This document shows, piece by piece, positions 54,908 through 63,248 of a stretch of DNA of 64,000 bases. Within the stretch, counting starts at the first letter, position 1. Every line of letters begins with the position of its first letter. The position numbers were made by a program, and so were the translations under genes. The notes under the pieces were generated by a model. That model was not told the origin of the DNA. It saw nothing but the letters and a program-made list of their open reading frames with translations, and made no database searches. The stretch covers positions 1 to 64,000 of the forward strand of contig JANYBW010000084.1 in NCBI GenBank assembly GCA_025360585.1, written 5' to 3'. Source of the DNA: Actinomycetes bacterium. GTDB taxonomy: Bacteria; Actinomycetota; Acidimicrobiia; IMCC26256; PALSA-610.

Positions 54908-55699
54908 ATGGCAGATATCTATACCCACGGGCATCACGAATCGGTCTTGCGCAGCCACCGCTGGCGCACCGCCGAGAATTCTGCGGGGTACCTGCTGGGC
55001 GAGCTCCGCGCTGGGATGTCTGTGCTCGACGTCGGTTGCGGGCCCGGAACGATCACCACGGATTTGGCCAAACGGGTCGCGCCCGGCCCAGTCATCGGTA
55101 TCGATTCGGCAGGCGCAGCGATCGAGGCGGCGGCCCACGACAATACAAGCGCCAACACGACGTTCGCAGTCGGCGATGTCTATGCCCTTACCTACGGCGA
55201 AGATTCCTTCGATGTTGTGCACGCGCATCAAGTATTGCAGCACCTAACCGATCCGGTTCGAGCCTTGCGGGAGATGCGCCGGGTCCTCAAACCAACTGGC
55301 GTTGTCGCCGCGCGAGACAGCGACTACAGCATCTTTGCGTGGGCGCCCGACGATGCCTCTCTGCTTCGTTGGCAATCGCTCTACCGTTCTATCGCCCGCC
55401 GTAACCATGCCGAGCCCGACGCGGGGCGGTACTTGCTGACGTGGGCCCACGAGGCTGGCTTTCGTGACGTGCGGTACACAACATCAAACTGGACCTTCGC
55501 CGACGACGAATCCCGCGACTGGTGGGGCAATCTCTGGGCCGACCGCATGCAGCAATCAACGACGGCCCACCAAGCAGTCGAGTACGGGCTCGCCACCGAG
55601 GCGGAACTGGCGGAGATCGCCACCGCGTTTCGAGAATGGGCAGGTAAGCCCGACGGTATTTTCATCACAGTCCACGGCGAAATCCTCGCCCGCCCCTAA
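54908..55699 (+). CDS. class I SAM-dependent methyltransferase
   Basis: 263 aa. Motif I SVLDVGCGPGTIT, motif II GIDSAGAAIE, motif IV DSFDVVHAHQVLQHL, followed by MRRVLKPTGVV. Resembles UbiE/MenG-like and small-molecule methyltransferases. Substrate unknown. Its stop lies inside the 15-bp repeat that follows. Divergent from the nitrobindin gene, 109 bp apart. Confidence 0.9.
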   Translation: MADIYTHGHHESVLRSHRWRTAENSAGYLLGELRAGMSVLDVGCGPGTITTDLAKRVAPGPVIGIDSAGAAIEAAAHDNTSANTTFAVGDVYALTYGEDSFDVVHAHQVLQHLTDPVRALREMRRVLKPTGVVAARDSDYSIFAWAPDDASLLRWQSLYRSIARRNHAEPDAGRYLLTWAHEAGFRDVRYTTSNWTFADDESRDWWGNLWADRMQQSTTAHQAVEYGLATEAELAEIATAFREWAGKPDGIFITVHGEILARP

Positions 55700-55740
55700 A
55701 CCCTGTGTCCCTAAACCCTGTGCCCCTAAACCCTGTGTCC
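55696..55740. repeat. 15-bp tandem repeat, three units, starting on the methyltransferase stop
   Basis: Units 55696-55710, 55711-55725 and 55726-55740, CTAAACCCTGTG(T/C)CC. The first holds the TAA stop and the last merges with the left arm of palindrome copy 2. Confidence 0.95.
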
Positions 55741-55780
55741 CACTGATGTTCCACTGGTGGAACATCAGTGGGACACAGGG
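55731..55780. repeat. dispersed perfect palindrome, copy 2
   Basis: 23-bp perfect arms (55731-55753, 55758-55780) around CTGG. Arms contain TGTGTCCCACTGATGTTCCA. It lies between convergent gene ends (methyltransferase and CMD protein), so it could also serve as a terminator stem, though no U-tract follows. Confidence 0.95.
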
Positions 55781-55796
55781 GACGGCTCCCGGCGCG

Positions 55797-56282
55797 CTAA
55801 ATAAGGATGGGTTCTTCGGGCGCTCGCACACCCATAATTGCGAGTGCCCGGCCCATCCCTAACCACATACCAGTACAAATCGTGAGATCCGCGATTTCTT
55901 CGTCCGCATATTTCGACCGTAACCGAGACCAGAATTCATCATCCATTGCGAGATGATCGAGCGCAAAGCGTTGCGCGAATTCGGCCGCTAGCCGTTCACG
56001 ATCAGTCAGCGCTGCGCTCGTGCGCCAGTTCGCAACCTCGGTGTAAAATGGATCGTCAATATCGTGCGCGGCGGCCTCTTTGGCCCGTGACCCTTGGCAC
56101 ACGATGCAGTCGTTGATCAAGGCGATCGTCCAGCGCGCGGCTTCGCGTTCACGCAAGCCGAGTTGCGTATTGGAATAGACGGCTTCGGAGAATTGGCCCA
56201 TGCCAATCGCCATCGGAACCCTCGACATCATCCAATCGACGTGTTCGCCCATTCCGGTCTCGGGAAATTCAATGCGTGCCAT
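55797..56282 (-). CDS. carboxymuconolactone decarboxylase family (AhpD-like) protein
   Basis: 161 aa from ATG 56282. All-helical with the redox CxxC in NDCIVCQGSRA, preceded by the conserved Glu (LREREAARWTIAL) and followed by the family's His-containing helix. Thiol peroxidase or disulfide-reductase-like role. A start three codons upstream is also possible. Confidence 0.88.
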   Translation of the reverse strand: MARIEFPETGMGEHVDWMMSRVPMAIGMGQFSEAVYSNTQLGLREREAARWTIALINDCIVCQGSRAKEAAAHDIDDPFYTEVANWRTSAALTDRERLAAEFAQRFALDHLAMDDEFWSRLRSKYADEEIADLTICTGMWLGMGRALAIMGVRAPEEPILI

Positions 56283-56496
56283 AGCGAACACGGTAGCGAC
56301 TGAGATTCGGGCTCTTGGGAAACGAGCGAATCGTTACCTCCGACAACCGACACCCCGCTAGCGATAAAAGGCAACCGATCTCCGACCGGCACCATGAACC
56401 AACCATGCTCCTGCGGCACCGGCGCATCCGTCACGGCGCCAAACTAGGTCCGACGCCGCTCGTATCGAAGAAGCCGTGATTCCTAAGATGCCAGTT

Positions 56497-57489
56497 ATGC
56501 AGCACGTACCCCTCGGAAATAGTGGTCTCAACGTTTCACGTTTGTGCCTCGGCACCATGACGTTCGGCTTCCAAGTTGACGAAGCGACATCCCGCACCAT
56601 CCTGGACAAAGCTGCAAACGGAGGAATCACCTTCTTGGACACCGCGGATGGCTATCCACTCGGCGGCTCGCTCGCCACGGTTGGGCGCACTGAGGAGATC
56701 GTCGGCCGATGGTTGCGGGGCCAGCGCCACGATTATGTGGTTGCAACAAAATGTTTCATGCCGATGGGCACCAAACCCTGGGATATGGGCAACAGCCGGC
56801 GCCACATCATGGATTCAATCGACGCATCGTTGAAGCGACTCGGCACCGATTTCATTGATCTGTATCAGCTGCACTTCGACGACCCGTCCGTGCCGCTCGA
56901 CGAAACACTGCAAGCCCTCGACGACATCGTCCGCAGCGGCAAGGTTCGTTACGTCGGGTGTAGCAATTTCCTTGCGTACCGGCTCGCGACGGCATTAGGT
57001 CGCAGCGACGTTCGCGCTGTCGTGCGCTTCGTTTCAATTCAGCCTCGCTACAACTTGTTGTTTCGAGAATTCGAACGCGAGTTGTTTCCGTTGTGTGCCC
57101 AAGAAGGCATCGGAGTCATTCCGTATAACCCAATCGCTGGCGGGCTGCTTTCGGGCAAACACGATCGTACGAAACCACCCGAAGAAGGCACGCGCTTCAC
57201 TCTCGGCTTCGCGGGCAAGATGTATCAAGACCGATACTGGCACGACACCGTGTTCGATACTGTCGACGAGCTGGTGAAGCTGGCCGACGCCGCCGGCGTG
57301 GCGTTGCCGACCCTGGCCGTCGCATGGACCCTTCGAAACCCCGTGATTACGTCGCCAATCATCGGCGCCAGTAAGCCCGAACAGCTCGATGCCACACTCG
57401 CGGCGCTCGATTACACAATCGACGACGATCTCGCGACCGCGCTCGATGACCTCACTGCGGGTTACCGTAGAGGCGATGCGCCCCGATAA
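56497..57489 (+). CDS. aldo/keto reductase
   Basis: 330 aa from ATG 56497 (MQHVPLGNSGL). Catalytic tetrad Asp and Tyr in DTADGYPLGG, Lys in VATKCF, His in YQLHFDD. NADP-binding C-terminal segment ITSPIIGASKPEQL. TIM-barrel NADPH-dependent carbonyl reductase, close to the YajO/Tas group. Two earlier in-frame starts (56476, 56488) exist. Confidence 0.93.
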   Translation: MQHVPLGNSGLNVSRLCLGTMTFGFQVDEATSRTILDKAANGGITFLDTADGYPLGGSLATVGRTEEIVGRWLRGQRHDYVVATKCFMPMGTKPWDMGNSRRHIMDSIDASLKRLGTDFIDLYQLHFDDPSVPLDETLQALDDIVRSGKVRYVGCSNFLAYRLATALGRSDVRAVVRFVSIQPRYNLLFREFERELFPLCAQEGIGVIPYNPIAGGLLSGKHDRTKPPEEGTRFTLGFAGKMYQDRYWHDTVFDTVDELVKLADAAGVALPTLAVAWTLRNPVITSPIIGASKPEQLDATLAALDYTIDDDLATALDDLTAGYRRGDAPR

Positions 57490-57582
57490 AAAGGCCCGCA
57501 ACGTCACAATCGCGCCGCATCAGTGTCCCGCCAGCAAATTTCATTTGACCTGAGACGTTCCTGAGGCCACAATGGTGGACCC

Positions 57583-57621
57583 CAGCCAGAGATCCGGCCA
57601 GAGAAATCCAGCCAGAGAATC
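57583..57621. repeat. imperfect 12-14-bp repeat upstream of patatin
   Basis: GCCAGAGA appears three times (57585, 57597, 57611) within AATCC/GATCC spacers, an imperfect short tandem array in the leader region. Confidence 0.6.
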
Positions 57622-57663
57622 AGGCGGAATCACCGGCGGGGCAACGAACTCAGGGAGGTGGGT

Positions 57664-58545
57664 ATGACGACGGTCTTCGAACAACGATTACGCCAGGGCG
57701 AGGACGGTCAACGCCCGCGGATCGCGTTCGTGCTGCCTGGCGGTGGAAGCCTCGGCGCCGTGCAAGTCGGGATGCTCCAGGCACTCGCAGAATCTGGAAT
57801 TCGCGCCGACATGGTGGTCGGGACCTCGATTGGTGGCTTCAACGGTTCCTTCGTCGCCGCGGATCCGCTAAACGGTCACGTCGCCCTCGCCAAAGTCTGG
57901 AACACGCTCAAACGCCGCGATATCTTGTCGCTCGATCCGCGCAACATTGCACTCGGACTACTCGGTCGCCGAGATTCGATTTTCAATAACGATCGTCTGC
58001 TCGCGTTCTTGCACCGAAACACGCCCCTCGATCGGTTGGAGCTCGGCGAGATTCCCTTCACCGTGACCGCAACCGATCTCGAAACTGGCCAGCCCACCGC
58101 ACTACGCAACGGTCCTGCAATCACCGCGCTTATGGCAACGGGCGCGATTCCTGGCGTATTGCCTGCGGTCTTGCGCGACGGTCGGCTGCTCGTCGACGGT
58201 GGCGTTACCGCGGCGTGGCCGGTGCAAATTGCGATCGAAGACGGCGCCGACATTATCTACGTCTTGGAGACGGCAACTGTCTCGACGATGCAACGTCGGC
58301 GTGGGGCATTAGCCATGTTCGAACGGGGCGTCGACATGATCACTGAGCACGCGATTGCCCTTGAACGACAGGCAATTTTTGCGGCCCACGAAGGTCGAGT
58401 GTTCGAGATTCCTGCACCGACGAGCCGTACATCAATTCTGGATTTGTCGACAACTGCCGAGCTCATCGGAGCAGCCCACGCCAACACCCACCGTTGGCTT
58501 GCACAGCACCCGTGCCCGGCTGCAATTGATCTCACGCGCGGTTAA
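57664..58545 (+). CDS. patatin-like phospholipase
   Basis: 293 aa from ATG 57664; a perfect GGAGGT ribosome site lies six bases upstream and rules out the GTG two codons earlier. PGGGSLGAVQVGML oxyanion loop, nucleophile GTSIGG, catalytic Asp in LVDGGVTAAWP. Paralogue of the patatin at 29420. It may release fatty acids from membrane or storage lipids. Confidence 0.92.
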   Translation: MTTVFEQRLRQGEDGQRPRIAFVLPGGGSLGAVQVGMLQALAESGIRADMVVGTSIGGFNGSFVAADPLNGHVALAKVWNTLKRRDILSLDPRNIALGLLGRRDSIFNNDRLLAFLHRNTPLDRLELGEIPFTVTATDLETGQPTALRNGPAITALMATGAIPGVLPAVLRDGRLLVDGGVTAAWPVQIAIEDGADIIYVLETATVSTMQRRRGALAMFERGVDMITEHAIALERQAIFAAHEGRVFEIPAPTSRTSILDLSTTAELIGAAHANTHRWLAQHPCPAAIDLTRG

Positions 58546-58629
58546 CACCCGAGCGTTCCACAAGATCGAGTACTCGGCCGCGGACAAATCAAGCCCCTTG
58601 CTCACCGAGACGGGGCGTAAGGTCCGGCA

Positions 58630-59958
58630 GTGAGTACTCGAACCCTACCGCCGCTGACTCCGGTTGAACGCCGCTCGGTGGGGGCGTTGTTGTTCAGCAT
58701 GTTTTGCGCGACGTCGGCCGGGATGGCTGGCTTTGTTGCACTCGGTAAACAGGTCTTCGATATCACCGGCCGTGAACTCGATCTCGGTTGGCTCGGGCTC
58801 GCGGAATTCTTGCCCGCAGCGCTGTTGGTGTTGGTGACCGGCACAGTTGCCGATCGATTCCAACGCCGTCTGGTTGCGGGAACCGCGATCACCGCGCAAG
58901 CAATCATTGCCGTCATTCTCGGCATATACGCGCAAGGAAAACCGCACGCCGTCGCGCCAATATTTTTGATCGTTGTGGTACTCGGGACTGCTCGGGCCTT
59001 CGTTGCCCCCGCGGAACGATCGCTATCGGCCGACATCGTTTCGGCCCAACGCCTGCCCTGGCTCACGACGCGTTTTTCCGGCTCGTGGCAAGTTGCTTCG
59101 ATCACCGGCCCAGTCCTCGGCGGATTTCTTTATGCGGTCAACCCTTGGTGGACCTACTACGCCATGGCGATGCTGCTCGGTCTCGCGGCAATCGCGGTGG
59201 TCTTTGTGCGCGACCACCCGCCAGCCGCGAGACAAACCGAGACGCCCACCGATACGCCAACCGAAACGCCAGCCAGCAGCGAGCCCACGACTACCGGGAG
59301 TCTGCCCAATTCTGCGAACGACCCGGACACCGCCGCCGAAAAGCCGACGGTGCGAGAAGCGCTGCTCGGATTGCAGTTCATTCGTCGCCAACCGGTGATG
59401 TTGGGCGCCATTTCGCTGGATTTGTTTGCAGTCCTGTTCGGTGGCGCGGTGGCGTTGTTACCGGCCATCGCAAAAACCCGTTTAGGTGTTGGGTCAGTGG
59501 GGCTGGGATGGTTACGCGCGGCTGGCGGAATCGGAGCGGCGCTCACAACACTCGTACTCGCGATACGGCCGCTGCGCGCCAACATCGGCAAGGTCTTGCT
59601 CGCAGTTGTCGCGATATTCGGGGTAGGAACAATCGCGTTGGGCGCCACACGGTCCTTCGCGGTTGCGTTCATCGCGATGATGGTGTTGATGGGCGCGGAT
59701 GCGATCAGCGTGTTTATTCGGGCCACGCTGGTTCCACTCATGACGCCGTTCGAACTGCGAGGTCGGGTACTCGCAGTAGAAAACGTTTTCATCGGTGCCT
59801 CCAATGAGCTGGGCGCGTTCGAATCGGGAGTCGCCGGGCAATTGCTTGGGCCCGCCGCCGCAATCATCCTGGGTGGCATAGCGACCCTCGCAATTGCAAC
59901 AACCTGGTGGTTCGCGTTCCCAGCCCTGCGCAACGTCGACCGTTTCCCCAACCACTAA
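58630..59958 (+). CDS. MFS transporter (EntS/MFS_3-like)
   Basis: 442 aa with GTG start; about twelve helices in two halves. GTVADRFQRRLVAG is the loop 2-3 signature; FSGSWQVASITGPVLGGFL is the fifth helix motif. The central cytoplasmic loop (about 200-240) is Thr/Pro-rich with short repeats. Efflux carrier of unknown substrate. Confidence 0.88.
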   Translation: MSTRTLPPLTPVERRSVGALLFSMFCATSAGMAGFVALGKQVFDITGRELDLGWLGLAEFLPAALLVLVTGTVADRFQRRLVAGTAITAQAIIAVILGIYAQGKPHAVAPIFLIVVVLGTARAFVAPAERSLSADIVSAQRLPWLTTRFSGSWQVASITGPVLGGFLYAVNPWWTYYAMAMLLGLAAIAVVFVRDHPPAARQTETPTDTPTETPASSEPTTTGSLPNSANDPDTAAEKPTVREALLGLQFIRRQPVMLGAISLDLFAVLFGGAVALLPAIAKTRLGVGSVGLGWLRAAGGIGAALTTLVLAIRPLRANIGKVLLAVVAIFGVGTIALGATRSFAVAFIAMMVLMGADAISVFIRATLVPLMTPFELRGRVLAVENVFIGASNELGAFESGVAGQLLGPAAAIILGGIATLAIATTWWFAFPALRNVDRFPNH

Positions 59959-59969
59959 CCCCAAACCCC

Positions 59970-60013
59970 TGTGTCCCACTGATGTTCCGTATACGGAACA
60001 TCAGTGGGACACA
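59970..60013. repeat. dispersed perfect palindrome, copy 3
   Basis: 22-bp arms meeting at GTATAC (59970-59991 and 59992-60013; hairpin loop TATA). Arms contain TGTGTCCCACTGATGTTCCG. It sits 13 bp upstream of the GTG start of the flavin oxidoreductase. Confidence 0.95.
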
Positions 60014-60025
60014 TAGGGTGACGGC

Positions 60026-61486
60026 GTGACTGTTGGTTCGGTGATGCAGATCAAGCGTTTGCGGGAGCGGGATGCGTTTCTCGCGCGTATCACAGAACTC
60101 GAACTCGACGACATCCTCACCCCGGCCCAGAGCGACGGCATCGCCACCGCGTTCACTATTTCGAAACCGATCACCTCGCGTCGGTTTGCAAATCGATTTT
60201 GTGTGTTGCCGATGGAGGGTTGGGACGGCACCAGTGATGGTCGGCCGACTGATTTAGTGCGGCGACGTTGGCAACGATTCGGAGCCAGCGGCGCGTCCAT
60301 GATTTGGGGCGGTGAAGCCGTAGCCGTCGTGCCCCAAGGGCGAGCCAACCCGCACCAACTCACAATCGGCCCGCATTCCATTGATGATTTGACCTCACTG
60401 CGCCTAGCTGCGGTCCGCGCGCATGCCGAAGCAACCGGATCCGCACCGGCACCATTCGTAGGGCTCCAGCTCACCCACTCCGGGCGATGGTGCAAACCAA
60501 CTGATCGTTTCGAACCGCAAACTGCATACCGCCATCCCATTCTCGACGAACGCGTACAAGCAACCGACGAGAATTTGCTGACCGATTCCCAACTCGATGA
60601 TCTCATCCAACGCTTCGTGCACGCGGCGACTGTCGCACGCGATGCCGGATTCGATTTCGTTGACATCAAACATTGTCACGGATATCTCCTCCACGAACTC
60701 CTCAGCGCGCATGATCGCCCCGGCCCGTACGGCGGATCGTTCGAGAACCGAACGCGATTTCTTCGTGAGGTCCTCGCAGGCATCGCCAGGGACGCCTCGG
60801 GAATCGCCACGGCGGTCCGCCTGTCGGTGTACGACCTCGCTCCCCACGTTGCAGGCCCCGACGGAATCGGGATTGTCCATCCCGAGGTTCGCGATCACTA
60901 CCCCTACGCGTTCGGCGGCGATGGCAGCGGCATTGGAGTCGATCTCACGGAAACCCACCAGTTTTGCGAAGCAATCAATCATCTCGGAGTCCAATGGCTG
61001 AGCGTGACCGCAGGCAGCCCGTACTACTGCCCACATGCGCAACGCCCTGCATACTTTCCACCGTCCGACGGCTATCTTCCACCGAACGATCCGCTGATCG
61101 ACGTTGCGAACATGCTGCGAGCCACCCGCGCGATCGCCGCGGCCCACCCGAGCCTCGCGGTCGTGGCGAGCGGCATGAGTTACCTGCAAGAGTGGCTCGC
61201 GGCCGTCGGCGCACAGTTGCTCGATGATGGGGCCGCCGCGTTTATTGGGGTCGGCCGAAGCGCGTTGAGCTATCCAGAACTCCCGCTCCATACGTCGATC
61301 GGTGCGCCGATCCAGCGCGAGCAGTTGTGCCGGACATTCAGCGATTGCACCACTGCGCCCCGCAACGGTTTGGTTTCCGGCTGCTATCCGATCGATCCGT
61401 TGTACAAGGCGATGCCGGAGCGGGTCGCGCTCACGCAAGCCAAACGTGCAGCCGAAGCAGCACGCGGAGGGCGACGCCGTTCATGA
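60026..61486 (+). CDS. NADH:flavin oxidoreductase (old yellow enzyme family)
   Basis: 486 aa, GTG start; a later ATG (60044) is possible. FMN-binding TIM barrel: FANRFCVLPMEG, QLTHSGRW, substrate-binding HGYLLHELLS and YGGSFENRTRF. Length is that of the longer OYE/2,4-dienoyl-CoA-reductase barrels without the extra C-terminal domain. First gene of a coupled four-gene operon; its TGA overlaps the next ATG (ATGA). Confidence 0.92.
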   Translation: MTVGSVMQIKRLRERDAFLARITELELDDILTPAQSDGIATAFTISKPITSRRFANRFCVLPMEGWDGTSDGRPTDLVRRRWQRFGASGASMIWGGEAVAVVPQGRANPHQLTIGPHSIDDLTSLRLAAVRAHAEATGSAPAPFVGLQLTHSGRWCKPTDRFEPQTAYRHPILDERVQATDENLLTDSQLDDLIQRFVHAATVARDAGFDFVDIKHCHGYLLHELLSAHDRPGPYGGSFENRTRFLREVLAGIARDASGIATAVRLSVYDLAPHVAGPDGIGIVHPEVRDHYPYAFGGDGSGIGVDLTETHQFCEAINHLGVQWLSVTAGSPYYCPHAQRPAYFPPSDGYLPPNDPLIDVANMLRATRAIAAAHPSLAVVASGMSYLQEWLAAVGAQLLDDGAAAFIGVGRSALSYPELPLHTSIGAPIQREQLCRTFSDCTTAPRNGLVSGCYPIDPLYKAMPERVALTQAKRAAEAARGGRRRS

Positions 61487-62490
61487 GCCGGCCACGAATC
61501 AACATTGCAGTCTCAATGATGGACGGCCTCGGGGACGCGGCGTTCAGCGCTGCGCATTGGGAGCGTCTCACCGAAATCGGGACAGTACTGAACCTGCAGC
61601 CGCTCACCGCGCTCGACGACGATCGCGCCGCTGAAGTTCTCGCCACCGCCGACGTTTTGCTCGGCCATTGGGGCTGCCCGACACTCACCGAAGATGTGCT
61701 GCGGCGTGCACCAAAGTTGAAGTTGTTTGCGTACGCCGCGGGCACAATCAAGTGGCAAGTCACCGACGGCGTGTGGGAGCGAAATATCGTGGTCACTTCG
61801 GCGGCCGCCGCGAACGCAGTACCAGTTGCCGAATACACCGTCGCCATGATTGTGCTTGCCAACAAAGGCGTATTGCTCTTTCGCGAACGGCTCCAGAACC
61901 CCGACGCCAACGTTCGTTTTCCCCGTTCCATCGGGAACGCGGCGAAACGGGTTGGGATTATTGGAGCATCGTTTGTCGGCCGTAGCGTCATCGAGCTCCT
62001 CGCCGCGTACGCGCTCGACGTAGTCGTCTACGACCCGTTCCTTGGTGATTCGGAAGCGAACGAGCTCGGTGTGAGCATCGAAAGCGATCTCAATCGGCTC
62101 TGCGCAACCTGCGATGTCGTGAGTTTACACGCGCCCGACATTCCCGCGACTCGAGACATGCTCGGCGGCGATCAATTCGCGGCGATGCGCGACGGAACCG
62201 TATTCATCAACACTGCCCGGCCTGCGTTGGTGGATCAGGACGCGTTGCTCGCCGAACTCCAGAGCGGCCGTATCAGCGCGATCTTGGATGTCACGACACC
62301 CGAACCGTTACCAGTCGATCATCCTCTGCTCGCGCTCCCAAACGTCTTCGTCACCCCCCACATCGCGGGTTCAATCGGAACTGAACTTTCGCGAATGGCG
62401 GATCTCGCGATCACCGAAATTGAACGGTTCACCACCGGGCTCCCGCCCCTGCATCCCGTGCACCGAGCCGATCTGGATCGCATCGCGTGA
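61483..62490 (+). CDS. D-2-hydroxyacid dehydrogenase family NAD-binding protein
   Basis: 335 aa from ATG 61483. NAD fold VGIIGASFVGRSV, INTARPALVDQ (catalytic Arg), DVTTPEPLP (Glu) and VTPHIAGSIG (His). Two-domain D-isomer-specific dehydrogenase. It shares 4 bp with the preceding gene and 4 bp with the next (GTGA), so expression is tightly coupled. Confidence 0.93.
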   Translation: MSRPRINIAVSMMDGLGDAAFSAAHWERLTEIGTVLNLQPLTALDDDRAAEVLATADVLLGHWGCPTLTEDVLRRAPKLKLFAYAAGTIKWQVTDGVWERNIVVTSAAAANAVPVAEYTVAMIVLANKGVLLFRERLQNPDANVRFPRSIGNAAKRVGIIGASFVGRSVIELLAAYALDVVVYDPFLGDSEANELGVSIESDLNRLCATCDVVSLHAPDIPATRDMLGGDQFAAMRDGTVFINTARPALVDQDALLAELQSGRISAILDVTTPEPLPVDHPLLALPNVFVTPHIAGSIGTELSRMADLAITEIERFTTGLPPLHPVHRADLDRIA

Positions 62491-63248
62491 ACCGGTCGTT
62501 CATCGCTGGATTGTGTTCCGTAACGCTGCGGTCATGCAGCGTTGCCGAGGTCATAGCCGTCGCGAGCGCAAATGAATTGCGAGCGATCGAATGGGGCGCT
62601 GATGTTCACGTACCGCCGGGTGATCGCGCCGCGGCCGCGAACGCAGCACGCTTCGAAGCAGAAGTTATTTCGTATGGCTCGTATTTGCTCGCTAAAACAC
62701 TCCCAACCAACGACGAAATCCACCGGGTCTTAGATACCGCTCTATCGATCAACGCGACCAACGTTCGAATCTGGACACCATTCGGTAGCCATAGCAAGGC
62801 CAACCTCCACGATGCGGTCCATGAACGAGTTACTCAGATCTGTGCGGAGGCAGCTGTGCGATCACTCGCTATTTCATTGGAGTTTCACGGCGGCACGATG
62901 ACTGCATCTGCTGAGAGCACCGGGACGCTGCTCGACACAATCGGTGCGCCAAATCTCTTTACGTACTGGCAACCCTCGTATTGGGGAGATCGAACCGATG
63001 AACTCGATATCACCGCATTGGGTTCGCGGCTCTCGCATCTCCATCTCTACGCGTGGGATCGTGACGGCCAGCGTTTCCCACTCGATCACGATGAACGCGA
63101 CCTCAGCGACGCGTTGCGACACGCCAGCCGCACGTTCACACATTGGCAACAACCACGCGCCGCGTTTCTCGAATTTGTTGCCGCGGATGATCCCGATCAA
63201 CTCGCATGTGACGCGCGTACATTGCACCGATGGATCAACGAACAGTGA
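62487..63248 (+). CDS. sugar phosphate isomerase/epimerase (xylose-isomerase-like TIM barrel)
   Basis: 253 aa, GTG start. RAIEWGADVHVP, ISLEFHGGTM (first metal Glu), HLHLYAWD (His) and AFLEFVAADD (last metal Glu) give the typical AP endonuclease-2 family metal site. Isomerises or epimerises keto-sugars or related. Stop overlaps the next GTG (GTGA). Confidence 0.9.
   Translation: MNRSFIAGLCSVTLRSCSVAEVIAVASANELRAIEWGADVHVPPGDRAAAANAARFEAEVISYGSYLLAKTLPTNDEIHRVLDTALSINATNVRIWTPFGSHSKANLHDAVHERVTQICAEAAVRSLAISLEFHGGTMTASAESTGTLLDTIGAPNLFTYWQPSYWGDRTDELDITALGSRLSHLHLYAWDRDGQRFPLDHDERDLSDALRHASRTFTHWQQPRAAFLEFVAADDPDQLACDARTLHRWINEQ

Noticed and set aside
56228-56434. Small minus-strand frame of 68 aa upstream of the CMD gene
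   Set aside because: Overlaps the CMD start in another frame and shows no recognisable family or ribosome site.
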